From contig CAZKBT010000064.1 in assembly GCA_964551305.1 (NCBI GenBank), positions 1 to 18,493 on the forward strand: a stretch of DNA of 18,493 nucleotides, written 5' to 3'. The translations under genes and the position numbers were made by a program. Source of the stretch: JBAZDC01 sp041654595 (GTDB lineage Bacteria; Pseudomonadota; Gammaproteobacteria; Burkholderiales; Burkholderiaceae_B). Positions 7,188 to 14,140 of the stretch are shown in pieces (positions within the stretch are counted from its first letter, which is position 1; each line of letters opens with the position of its first letter). The notes below the pieces were generated by a model. It was not told where the DNA came from. It did not search any database and was given only the letters and a program-made list of their open reading frames with translations.

Positions 7188-8561
7188 TCAGGCTCGCGCC
7201 AGCGTGGGGTTGGCCGAGAAATAGTCGCTGATCCCGCTCAGCATTGCCTGCGCCAGCTTGGTTTGATGGCTTGCGCTGCGCAGCAAGCGCTCTTCTTCCG
7301 GGTTGCTGATGAAGGCGGTTTCGACCAGTATCGATGGAATGTCGGGCGCCTTGAGCACCGCGAATCCGGCGCGTTCGACCTGGCGCTTGTGCAGGCGATT
7401 GACCTTGCCGATTTCACCCAGCACGCCGTGGCCGACCTTGACCGAGCTGTTGATCTGGGCCGCCGTGGACAAGTCCAGCAGCACCTGGGCGATCTGCTTG
7501 TTGTGCGAACCCAGATTGACGCCGCCAATCAAGTCGGCTTCGTTCTCGCGCTTGGCCAGCCAGCTCGCGGCGGAGCTGGAGGCGCCGTTCTGCGACAAGG
7601 CATAGACGGACGAGCCGCGCGCGGACGGCTTGATCCAGGCGTCGGCATGGATGGAAACGAACAGATCGGCTTTGATCCGGCGCGCCTTCTGCACGCGCAC
7701 GTGCAGCGGTACGAAGAAATCGCTGTCTCGCGTCATGTAGGCGCGCATGTTCGGCTGCGCGTCGATCATTTTCTTGAGCCGCTTGGCGATCTGCAGGACG
7801 ATGTCTTTTTCACGCGTGCCTCCCGGACCGATGGCGCCGGGATCTTCGCCGCCATGGCCGGGATCCAGGGCGATCAGCAGCGGGCGGCCTCGGCGCGACG
7901 GCGAGGGCGTGGGCAAGGGATCGACCCGCGCCGGAGGAGGAGCCGGCTGCTTGGGCACGTTGGCCATGGGCGGCAGCGTCTGGCCGGGCATGGACGGAAT
8001 GGGGGCGGACGGTTCCGCGTTTTGGGCGAGATCTTCCAGGATGTCCGCCAACGGGTCGTTGTCGGCGCTTTCCATGATGGCCAGCAAGGGATCTTGGGCG
8101 ATCTTGGGATACAAGTCCAGCACCAGGCGGTATTTGTATTCGTCGAACGGCTTCAGCGTAAAGACCTGGGGCGCGATGGGCTGCTTCAGGTCGATCACCA
8201 GGCGGATCACGTCGGGGCGATTCTGCGCGACGCGTACGGACGCGATGTAGGGATCGTTGGGCCTGATCTTGGAAACGAGATCGTTCAGGGCGCGGCTCAT
8301 GCTCAACCCTTCGATGTCCACCACCAGGCGGTCCGGATTTTCGAGCGTGAAGTGTTCGGCCTTGAGCTCGCTGTCCATTTCGAGGGTGACGCGCGTATAT
8401 TCGTCGGCCGGCCAAGTGCGCACGGCGAGTATCGTCGCGCCGTATGCCAGGCGGGGAATGACGGGCAGGGCGAAGAGCGTGGTCGCCGTGGCTAGCAGCC
8501 GTCGCCGGGACAGGCCGGCGGCTGAGATTCCGTTTGCGGAAGAGCAAGAGTCGTTAGCCAT
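7188..8561 (-). CDS. amiC: N-acetylmuramoyl-L-alanine amidase, Tat-exported (AmiC type)
   Basis: This periplasmic zinc amidase cleaves the peptide stem from septal peptidoglycan to separate daughter cells. The 457-residue protein starts with a twin-arginine signal, LSRRRLL (17–23) plus a hydrophobic stretch to about residue 42. An AMIN domain (about 44–150) for septal targeting follows, then a Pro-rich linker (185–222) and an Amidase_3 domain. Zinc ligands are H236 (DPGHGGED), E251 and H305 (SIHAD); the catalytic glutamate is E414 (VETAFISN). A long insert around 320–375 resembles the autoinhibitory helix region that needs activation by an EnvC/NlpD-type factor. The frame is open 57 codons further upstream, but the ATG at 8561 is preceded by AAAGGA and places the Tat signal correctly. 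Its first 70 bases overlap tsaE. Confidence 0.94.
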   Translation of the reverse strand: MANDSCSSANGISAAGLSRRRLLATATTLFALPVIPRLAYGATILAVRTWPADEYTRVTLEMDSELKAEHFTLENPDRLVVDIEGLSMSRALNDLVSKIRPNDPYIASVRVAQNRPDVIRLVIDLKQPIAPQVFTLKPFDEYKYRLVLDLYPKIAQDPLLAIMESADNDPLADILEDLAQNAEPSAPIPSMPGQTLPPMANVPKQPAPPPARVDPLPTPSPSRRGRPLLIALDPGHGGEDPGAIGPGGTREKDIVLQIAKRLKKMIDAQPNMRAYMTRDSDFFVPLHVRVQKARRIKADLFVSIHADAWIKPSARGSSVYALSQNGASSSAASWLAKRENEADLIGGVNLGSHNKQIAQVLLDLSTAAQINSSVKVGHGVLGEIGKVNRLHKRQVERAGFAVLKAPDIPSILVETAFISNPEEERLLRSASHQTKLAQAMLSGISDYFSANPTLARA

Positions 8562-9040
8562 AATTTTCCTTTCTTGCTGTGTGCGGTCAGAACAGCCTTT
8601 CGTCCGGAGCCGTCGTAGTCCAGGCGCACGTCCAGATCCGGTAGAGGTAAACGTGAGCCGGCTTGCTCGGGCCATTCGATCAGTACGACGGCGTTGTTTT
8701 GCAGGATTTCTCGAAATCCTGCGTCCTCCCAATCGGTGGATATGTTAAAACGATAAAAATCAAGATGATAGAAGTATAAGTTAGAAACATTATAGCTTTC
8801 AAGCAGGCCATAGCTAGGACTTTTTATTCTTCCGGTCACGCCGCTTGCCCTGAGCAGGGCTCGGACGAAGCTCGTTTTGCCCGCGCCCAGGTCGCCGCGC
8901 AGGTGGATGCGTCCTCCTTTTTCCATCCCCGGAACGGCGCCGCAAAGCATCGGGGCGAGCTGCCGGGCCAACGAGGAGGTTTGCTCTTCATCGCTCAAAA
9001 ACACTTCTTTTTTGTATATATTGTTCTTATCGTCGTTCAT
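8492..9040 (-). CDS. tsaE: tRNA threonylcarbamoyladenosine biosynthesis ATPase TsaE
   Basis: TsaE is the ATPase that drives the TsaB–TsaD complex in making the universal t6A37 tRNA modification. The 182-residue protein has the P-loop GDLGAGKT (49–56), SPSYGLLESY (74–83), YHLDFYR (91–97), DWEDAGF (103–109) and EWPE (122–125), all diagnostic. Codon use is unusual. Bases 8741–8800, encoding residues around 81–100, are only 14/60 G+C, and the first codons (9001–9040) are 11/40, with codons such as TTA and ATA that are rare in the neighbours. The C-terminal ~23 codons overlap amiC in another frame. It starts 10 bases after the AEC carrier stop; GAAGAGCG upstream of the ATG is a modest ribosome site. 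Identity is secure. Confidence 0.93.
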   Translation of the reverse strand: MNDDKNNIYKKEVFLSDEEQTSSLARQLAPMLCGAVPGMEKGGRIHLRGDLGAGKTSFVRALLRASGVTGRIKSPSYGLLESYNVSNLYFYHLDFYRFNISTDWEDAGFREILQNNAVVLIEWPEQAGSRLPLPDLDVRLDYDGSGRKAVLTAHSKKGKLWLTTLALPQTESQPPACPGDGC

Positions 9041-9050
9041 TTTTCGCTCT

Positions 9051-9950
9051 TCAGAGATGGCTGCCGATAGTCAGCCACACGGGAATGGTGAAGGCGGAGA
9101 GCACGGTTCCCGCCGATGTGGCCAGGGCGACGAGCCGCCCGTCGCCGCCCATTCGGACCGTCAGGACGTAGGCTGACGAGGCGCTGGGCAAGGCGCCAAA
9201 TAACAACAGTACTTGCCGTTCCAGTAGCGGCAGGCCCATCGCCCAGCCGATGGCGAGTGCGCCCAACGGGGTGACGAACAGCTTGACCACCGTCATCCAG
9301 CCCAGCAGTTTGGCGGCGTGCGCGCCCTCGGGCCGGGAGATGGATGCGCCCACGCAGAGCAGCCCGAGAACCACGGCCGCCGAGCCCATGCGCGTGAGCA
9401 CGGTGCCCGCCGTCTGGGGCACCGTGCCGCCGGCGAAGTTGAACAGGGGCGCCAGCAGCGTCGCCGCGGTCAGCGGGTTCTTGAGCAGCTCCAGCCAAGG
9501 CTGCGCGCCGGAATGGCGCGCCAGGGCCCGCACGGCCAGGATGTTGGCGACGGGAACCGCGAAACCGGTAATCAAGGCCATGACGGCTTGCGACGGCACG
9601 CCCCCCATGCTGATGGCCAGGGACAGCCCGATGTACGTGTTGAAGCGGTATCCGCATTGCGCGATGGAGGCATACTGCCGCGCGTCGGGACGCAGCATCG
9701 GCAGAGCGAGAAAGCCGGCCGCCAGGCCGCAGACCAGAACCGCGCACGTCGCCAGAAACAGCGACGAGGCGGCTCCGACGTCCATGGGCGCTTGCGTGAT
9801 GGAATTGAAAAGCAGGGCTGGAAAGAGGAAGTAGTAAACCAGTTTCTCCATGCCGCGAAAGAAATCGGCGCTGAAGCTCAGATAGTTCAGCAGCAGCCAT
9901 CCCATTGCGATGAGCAGGAAATCGGGCAGGACTATGTGTATGACGGACAT
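9051..9950 (-). CDS. AEC family (auxin efflux carrier-type) permease
   Basis: AEC proteins are inner-membrane carriers; bacterial members are mostly linked to organic-acid export or uptake such as malate or malonate. The 299-residue protein is hydrophobic throughout and fits the usual 10 membrane segments in two five-helix halves. The first half has the conserved FLFPALLFNSI block (41–51) and an NTYIGLSLA segment. The second half has NPLTAATLLAPLFNF and ends with a PSASSAYVLTVRMGGD block typical of the family. The ATG at 9950 is preferred to a TTG 24 bases upstream because it starts right before the first membrane helix. tsaE begins 10 bases after its stop, so AEC, tsaE and amiC may be cotranscribed. 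The transported compound cannot be inferred. Confidence 0.85.
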   Translation of the reverse strand: MSVIHIVLPDFLLIAMGWLLLNYLSFSADFFRGMEKLVYYFLFPALLFNSITQAPMDVGAASSLFLATCAVLVCGLAAGFLALPMLRPDARQYASIAQCGYRFNTYIGLSLAISMGGVPSQAVMALITGFAVPVANILAVRALARHSGAQPWLELLKNPLTAATLLAPLFNFAGGTVPQTAGTVLTRMGSAAVVLGLLCVGASISRPEGAHAAKLLGWMTVVKLFVTPLGALAIGWAMGLPLLERQVLLLFGALPSASSAYVLTVRMGGDGRLVALATSAGTVLSAFTIPVWLTIGSHL

Positions 9951-9998
9951 GGGGCGGGAGCGGCCGGGCGGCAAGGGGTATCGTGTGCGCGATCACGC

Positions 9999-10028
9999 AT
10001 TCTAGGTGTTGGGGCCCGTCAAGCGCAA
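9999..10028 (-). promoter_or_regulatory. Candidate promoter for the AEC–tsaE–amiC unit
   Basis: On the minus strand TAGAAT (9999–10004) matches five of six -10 bases. TTGCGC (10023–10028) lies 18 bases upstream and matches only the first three -35 bases. The pair is about 50 bases upstream of the AEC start codon. This is a by-eye match in a GC-rich region and is tentative. Confidence 0.3.
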
Positions 10029-10054
10029 ATGCCGCGGGCTTGGGGCCGGGCGGC

Positions 10055-10069
10055 GCGGCGGTCCGCCGC
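10055..10069. repeat. GC-rich 15-bp perfect inverted repeat upstream of the Bug receptor gene
   Basis: GCGGCGG and CCGCCGC flank a single T, giving perfect two-fold symmetry 100 bases upstream of the receptor start codon in the AEC/Bug divergent gap. It could be a regulator site or a chance product of high G+C. No T-run follows on either strand, so it is not a good terminator. Confidence 0.35.
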
Positions 10070-10168
10070 AATGTTCGTATTTTGCTGTTATTCTTGCGAT
10101 GTAAACGAATGGTACGGTGATGTATCGGCCGTTCACAGTTCAAAAGAACCTCACAAAGGAGACTTTTC

Positions 10169-11161
10169 ATGGCTCGATTTCGTAAAACGTTCGCAGCATT
10201 AGGCGTGTCGGTCGGTGTGTTGACCGTGATGGCCGCCGCGCCGGTTCATGCGGCGGCGGACTATCCGTCCAAACCCGTGCGCGTAATCGTTCCCTTCGCT
10301 CCGGGTGGTTCCACCGACATCGTCGCCCGCATCGTCACCCAGCGCATGGGCGAGATTCTCGGGCAGACGTTCGTGGTGGAAAACAAAGGCGGCGCGGGCG
10401 GTGCTATAGGCGCGGCCGAAGCGGCGCGGGCCACGCCGGACGGCTATACCTTGTCGATCGCCACGGTATCCACCCTGGCCGTCAACCCGGCATGCCGTCC
10501 CAATGACCTGCCCTACGATCCGCTGAAGGATTTCCTGCCTGTGACGAACTTCGCCAACGTGCCCAACGTGATCGAAGTCAATCCCAAGTTCCCGGCCAAG
10601 GATTTCAAGGAATTGGTCCAGTTGCTCAAAGACAATCCCGGCAAGCATTCGCACGGCAGTTCGGGCACGTGCTCGGTTCTTCACTTGTTCGGCGAAGCCT
10701 TCAAGCTGGCGACCGAAACCGATGCCATCCACGTGCCTTATAAAGGTTCCGGTCCGGCCGTGGCCGACGCGGTCGGCGGGCAGATCGACATGATGTTCGA
10801 TAACCTGCCTTCGTCCATGTCCCAGATCCAGGCCGGAAACCTGCGCCCCATTGCCATCGCCTGGCCGGAGCGCTTGAAGGCCTTGCCCGACGTGCCGACC
10901 CTTGCCGAGCTGGGCTATCCTCAGTTGAACCAGCCCGCGTGGTACGGCTTGCTGGCTCCCAAGGGCACACCGGACGAGATCGTCAATAAGCTGCGCGATG
11001 CCGCGGTCGAGGCGCTCAAGGAACCCAAGGTGCTGCAAGCGCTGGAGCAGCAGGGCGCGGCGCCGTCGGGCAACACGCCGGCGGAATTCGCCGCAGAAAT
11101 CAAGGAACAGTATGACTGGGCCAAGGACGTGGTGGCCAAGGGCAACATCAAGCTCGAATAA
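10169..11161 (+). CDS. Bug (TctC) family periplasmic solute receptor
   Basis: Bug proteins are periplasmic receptors of tripartite tricarboxylate transporters (TTT) and bind small carboxylates, amides or related ligands; many in Burkholderiales are orphans used for sensing. The 330-residue protein has a signal peptide (cleavage near VHA, residue 28), then YPSKPVRVIVPFAPGGSTD (32–50), VENKGGAGGAIGA (70–82), ATPDGYTL (88–95) and VPYKGSGPAV, all family landmarks. Both ligand-facing loops carry a cysteine (C109 in NPACRPND, C168 in SSGTCSVLH). A strong ribosome site, AAAGGAGA, lies seven bases before the ATG, with a small GTTC-AAAA-GAAC hairpin (10138–10149) just upstream. No TctA/TctB genes are adjacent, and a strong terminator follows, so it is a single-gene transcript. 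The ligand is unknown. Confidence 0.92.
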   Translation: MARFRKTFAALGVSVGVLTVMAAAPVHAAADYPSKPVRVIVPFAPGGSTDIVARIVTQRMGEILGQTFVVENKGGAGGAIGAAEAARATPDGYTLSIATVSTLAVNPACRPNDLPYDPLKDFLPVTNFANVPNVIEVNPKFPAKDFKELVQLLKDNPGKHSHGSSGTCSVLHLFGEAFKLATETDAIHVPYKGSGPAVADAVGGQIDMMFDNLPSSMSQIQAGNLRPIAIAWPERLKALPDVPTLAELGYPQLNQPAWYGLLAPKGTPDEIVNKLRDAAVEALKEPKVLQALEQQGAAPSGNTPAEFAAEIKEQYDWAKDVVAKGNIKLE

Positions 11162-11184
11162 GACCGCCGTATTCGTGTGAATCG

Positions 11185-11215
11185 AACCGGGGCCTCGCGG
11201 GCCCCGGTTTTTTTT
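11185..11215 (+). terminator. Intrinsic terminator of the Bug receptor gene
   Basis: A perfect 10-bp GC-rich stem, AACCGGGGCC (11185–11194) and GGCCCCGGTT (11200–11209), encloses a five-base loop TCGCG and runs into eight consecutive T residues (11208–11215). It starts 24 bases after the receptor stop codon. It separates this transcript from the oppositely oriented iclR-type gene; on the minus strand there is no T-run, so it is unidirectional. Confidence 0.92.
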
Positions 11216-11294
11216 CGCCTATTCGGGTAAAGACGGATGTCTATTTTTTAGAAAATCTCTTATATTGATAAAAACAAAATAAGTTGTGCGCAGC

Positions 11295-12077
11295 CTACGC
11301 TAGTTCAGCATGCCTATGCGGTAGCCTGGCGAGCACACTGACCAGTTCGACCTGTATTTGTTTCGCAGCAACTGTAAGAGAGGATCGCGCCTTGTCTTTA
11401 CCCACTGCTTCGAATTCGCGCGTCGTACCCACCAGCGACAGGGCCGCCACGGCTTCGTTTTCGTCGTTGAAGACCGGCACCGCCGCCGCCGCCACATCGG
11501 GTTCTACTTCACCCACGGAGAAATAGAACTTGTCCCGCCGAATCGCCGACAGATATTTACGGAACTCCGTCCACGTGCCGCCCATGCCGTTGGCGTCGAT
11601 TTCGACTGCGCGCTCTTCGTACAGGCGCACGAGGCTGGCGCGGGGCATATACGCAAGCATGATCTTGGGCGCGGCGCCGCGAAACAGCGGCCGCGGCCGG
11701 CCACGCGAATGCGGGAACGGCAGGTTGTCTTCTGGGCCGCCGACATGATGAACGTTGATCACCTGATAGCCGAACATTTCGGACAACAGCACATTGATGT
11801 CCAAGGCCTTGGCCAGTGCCGACATGATGGGAATGCTTGCGAGCAGAACGGGATCGGATTGCCGGATCTGGTAGTCGATCTGTATGAAGCGCGCGCCCAG
11901 GGCATATTTGCCCGCGCCTGTTTTTTGCAGCAAGCCGGCCACGAGCAATTGCTTGATGTATCGGTATGCGGTGGGCCGGGTGTAGCCCAGGGCCGTGGTT
12001 ATGTCGTCGATGGTCCAGATGGGTCGTTGCTGGGTGAACAGATCGAGGATGGCAAGGGTGCGCGAAGGCCTGCTCAT
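11295..12077 (-). CDS. IclR family transcriptional regulator
   Basis: IclR regulators have an N-terminal winged helix-turn-helix and a C-terminal GAF-like effector domain, and usually control an adjacent, often divergent, catabolic operon. The 260-residue protein starts MSRPSRTLAILDLF. The HTH spans WTIDDITTALGYTRPTAYRY (21–40), followed by the wing KYALGARFI (57–65); residues about 75–250 form the effector domain. The frame is open further upstream with another ATG at 12086. The ATG at 12077 is chosen because GGAG lies nine bases before it, whereas the GGAG abuts the 12086 ATG with no spacing. It diverges from the ABC-transporter/amidohydrolase unit, its most likely target. The ligand is unknown. 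Confidence 0.9.
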   Translation of the reverse strand: MSRPSRTLAILDLFTQQRPIWTIDDITTALGYTRPTAYRYIKQLLVAGLLQKTGAGKYALGARFIQIDYQIRQSDPVLLASIPIMSALAKALDINVLLSEMFGYQVINVHHVGGPEDNLPFPHSRGRPRPLFRGAAPKIMLAYMPRASLVRLYEERAVEIDANGMGGTWTEFRKYLSAIRRDKFYFSVGEVEPDVAAAAVPVFNDENEAVAALSLVGTTREFEAVGKDKARSSLTVAAKQIQVELVSVLARLPHRHAELA

Positions 12078-12150
12078 GATTTCCATCTCCACAAAACACT
12101 GGCATGCGCGCATACGGCGTGGGGCCAAGATTTCAGACGATACGAGGAAC

Positions 12151-12156
12151 ATTATA
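12151..12156 (-). promoter_or_regulatory. -10 box of the iclR-type gene
   Basis: A perfect TATAAT on the minus strand lies 74 bases upstream of the regulator's start codon. No good -35 hexamer is found 16–18 bases further upstream (CGTAGC at 17), which would fit a weak or regulated promoter. Confidence 0.5.
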
Positions 12157-12168
12157 TGGAGTATTCCA
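12157..12168. promoter_or_regulatory. Candidate IclR-type operator in the divergent region
   Basis: TGGAGTATTCCA is symmetric at ten of twelve positions (TGGA/TCCA arms) and resembles the core of the E. coli IclR site (TGGAAAT-n-ATTTCCA). It abuts the minus-strand TATAAT, where bound regulator would cover its own promoter, and lies 77 bases before the permease start codon. Assignment is inference from symmetry and position. Confidence 0.4.
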
Positions 12169-12244
12169 GCTTGGCTACGGCAGTAAAGGTTCTTTGCCTC
12201 GATGGTGTCCGTTTCCCGCGTTCAACCGGAACAGGAGGGTGAAC

Positions 12245-13069
12245 ATGGATACGCTTGAAAGTCAGGCCGGCGCCGGTAAGGCTACTGCAAAGCGCAATTG
12301 GAAGGGCCGCCTGGATCGCTGGGGCTCCACCTTGCTGATCGTTGCGCTGCTCGTGTTCTGGGAAGCGGGCGTGCGCTTGTTCGATATACCGAGGTTTCTG
12401 TTGCCCACGCCCAGCGAAATCGCGGTCTTGATGGTGAACGAATGGCCGTTGATCCAGATGCATGCGCTGGCGACGATCTGGGCGATCGGCACGGGCTATG
12501 TCGCGGCCGTGCTTTTTGCATTGATCGTGTCCGCCTTGATGATCCGCTTCCCGCTCTTCGAACGCCTGATCATGCCGATTTTCGTCGGCCTGCAAAGCGT
12601 GCCCAAGATCGCCATTGCGCCGCTGATTCTGGTTTGGGTGGGCGCCGGCATCGGATCGAAGATTCTGGTGGTGGTGTCCATCGCCTTTTTTCCCATCGTG
12701 ATCAATACCATGGCGGGCTTCAAGGAAGTGGACGCGGGTCTGGCCAGCGTCTTTCGCTCGGTCGCCGCCAGCGAGCGCCAGATGCTGTTCAAGCTGCGCC
12801 TGCCCTATGCCGTTCCCTATATTTTCGCCGGCCTGCGCATCGCCACGACCTTGGCGGTATTGGGGGCCATCGTGGCCGAGTGGCTGGCCGCGTCGAACGG
12901 GCTAGGCTACCTGGTCCTCTCGGGCAGTTTCAATTTCAATACCGCCCGATCCTTCGCCGCCATCATCGTCCTGTCCGTCATAGGCACCCTGTTTTTCAAT
13001 TTCATGTCATGGATAGAAAGCCGTGTGTCCTGGCGGCATGGCATCAACGACTCCACGACGTCGACCTGA
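12245..13069 (+). CDS. ABC transporter permease (SsuC/TauC/nitrate-taurine type)
   Basis: This is the inner-membrane channel subunit of a nitrate/taurine/sulfonate/thiamine-precursor-type ABC importer. The 274-residue protein has a basic cytoplasmic N-terminus, a first membrane segment (about 28–46), LPTPSE (53–58) and further helices. The cytoplasmic EAA loop (about 161–191, EVDAGLASVFRSVAAS then LRLPYAVPYIF) docks the ATPase, and GAIVAEWLAASNGLGYLV (207–224) is a family hallmark. The ATG at 12245 follows a near-perfect AGGAGG; the frame is open upstream, but that sequence is the regulatory gap. It is the first gene of a four-gene unit (permease, binding protein, ATPase, amidohydrolase) diverging from iclR. 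No clear plus-strand -35/-10 pair was found. The related families import sulfonates, taurine or pyrimidines, so the substrate class stays open. Confidence 0.9.
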   Translation: MDTLESQAGAGKATAKRNWKGRLDRWGSTLLIVALLVFWEAGVRLFDIPRFLLPTPSEIAVLMVNEWPLIQMHALATIWAIGTGYVAAVLFALIVSALMIRFPLFERLIMPIFVGLQSVPKIAIAPLILVWVGAGIGSKILVVVSIAFFPIVINTMAGFKEVDAGLASVFRSVAASERQMLFKLRLPYAVPYIFAGLRIATTLAVLGAIVAEWLAASNGLGYLVLSGSFNFNTARSFAAIIVLSVIGTLFFNFMSWIESRVSWRHGINDSTTST

Positions 13070-13099
13070 ACCAACCAGCACCATCGAAAGGGGAACAAT

Positions 13100-14140
13100 A
13101 TGAATGCGATGTCCATCCATGCAGTACGGTTTGCCGCGGGTATCGGCGCACTCATCCTGGCCGGCTTGTTTCCGTTGCGCGCGGCGCAGGCCGCCGACGA
13201 CGTCATCATGCGGCTCAATTTCACGCCATGGGGAATGCACGCGGCATACTTCAGCGGCAAGGCCAAAGGCATTTACGAAGCCGAAGGCATCAATCTCGAG
13301 CTGCGCTCGCCGGCGGCGGGGCAGCAAAGCGAAGTATTCATCGGCACGGGGCGCGAGCAATTCGGCGTGACCAATGCCGATTCCTTCATCAAGGCGCGCG
13401 CCAGCGGAATCCCGATCGTGGCGGTGATGGCCGACCAGCCGGACAACCCCTATTCGGTCATCACCCTGAAAAAATCGGGCATCGACAAGCCCGAGAAAAT
13501 GAAGGGCAAGAAACTGTCATGGTTCCAGGCGCTGGTGCCCGGCCTGCTGGATCCCGTGCTCAACGCGGGCGGGCTGACGCGGGACGATGTGCAGCTGGTG
13601 ATGGTGTCGCGCGGCTCCGAAGTCCAGATGCTGGCGGCGGGCCAGGTGGACGGCTTGTTCGGCTATTCCTTCGGCCAGGCGCTGACGCTGGAAGGCCAGG
13701 GCTTGGGCGTGAACGTCATGCCGATACGCGACTATGGGGTGCAGTTCTACGGCACGGTGATCTATACCAGCGACGCCTTGCTCAAAAGCAATCCCGATCT
13801 CGTCAAGCGCTTCGTGCGCGCGACGCTCAAAAGCCTGATAAAGGTCCATGGCGATACGCGTGAGGCCGTGAAGGACGTGATCGCCGTGGCGCCAGACCGC
13901 AACCTCGATCTCGAGACCCAAAAGCTCAAGATGATCTTCGATCTCTATAACGTCGACGATTATCGCGAGCGGTTCGGCGTGATGAACGACGCCAAGTGGC
14001 AATCTTCCATCGATCTGCTGGCTGAGGGCGGCGATCTGCCTCGGAAGCCCGATCCGAAGGAGCTATACGCCAATGAGGTGGTCGAGAGCCTGGACGAGGC
14101 CGCGGAGCTGGCCCGCCTGATCAAGGAACCCGCCAAGTGA
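13100..14140 (+). CDS. ABC transporter substrate-binding protein (SsuA/THI5/NMT1-like)
   Basis: This is the periplasmic receptor of the importer. The 346-residue precursor has a signal peptide with an AQA cleavage site near residue 31. The mature protein begins with the THI5/SsuA pattern MRLNFTPWGMHAAYFSGKAK (37–56), then GIYEAEGINLEL, a family-typical first strand and binding loop. GREQFGVTNADSFIKARASG, MKGKKL and VDGLFGYSF are also as in the family. Relatives bind hydroxymethylpyrimidine derivatives, riboflavin precursors, sulfonates or nitriles, so family membership does not name the ligand. AGGGGA precedes the ATG at 13100, 30 bases after the permease stop, and its stop overlaps the ATPase start. 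The neighbouring deaminase-like hydrolase and amidase suggest a nitrogen-containing ligand; that is inference. Confidence 0.9.
   Translation: MNAMSIHAVRFAAGIGALILAGLFPLRAAQAADDVIMRLNFTPWGMHAAYFSGKAKGIYEAEGINLELRSPAAGQQSEVFIGTGREQFGVTNADSFIKARASGIPIVAVMADQPDNPYSVITLKKSGIDKPEKMKGKKLSWFQALVPGLLDPVLNAGGLTRDDVQLVMVSRGSEVQMLAAGQVDGLFGYSFGQALTLEGQGLGVNVMPIRDYGVQFYGTVIYTSDALLKSNPDLVKRFVRATLKSLIKVHGDTREAVKDVIAVAPDRNLDLETQKLKMIFDLYNVDDYRERFGVMNDAKWQSSIDLLAEGGDLPRKPDPKELYANEVVESLDEAAELARLIKEPAK

Noticed and set aside
7263..8495. 410-codon plus-strand open frame antisense to amiC
   Set aside because: amiC has a signal peptide, zinc ligands and a catalytic Glu in its own frame; the opposite frame has no family features and no ribosome site.
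8562..8732. 57-codon N-terminal extension of amiC
   Set aside because: It would lie deep inside tsaE and bury the Tat signal; the ATG at 8561 has a good ribosome site and puts the twin-arginine motif at the right place.
10017..10022. TTGACG as the -35 box for the AEC promoter
   Set aside because: It is only 12 bases from the TAGAAT element, too close for a sigma-70 promoter.
9037..10170. 377-codon minus-strand frame across the AEC gene and its upstream gap
   Set aside because: The AEC frame gives continuous membrane helices; this one does not, and its N-terminal half is the reverse of the Bug promoter region.
12104..12113. ATGCGCGCAT palindrome as the IclR operator
   Set aside because: It is a simple GC-alternating palindrome, lies inside the regulator's 5' leader and does not resemble IclR-type sites; the TGGA-n4-TCCA site is better placed.
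12298..13863. 521-codon plus-strand frame overlapping the permease and the binding protein
   Set aside because: It crosses two well-supported genes in another frame and is rich in Arg, Gly, Ala and Pro, as expected for an off-frame reading of GC-rich DNA.
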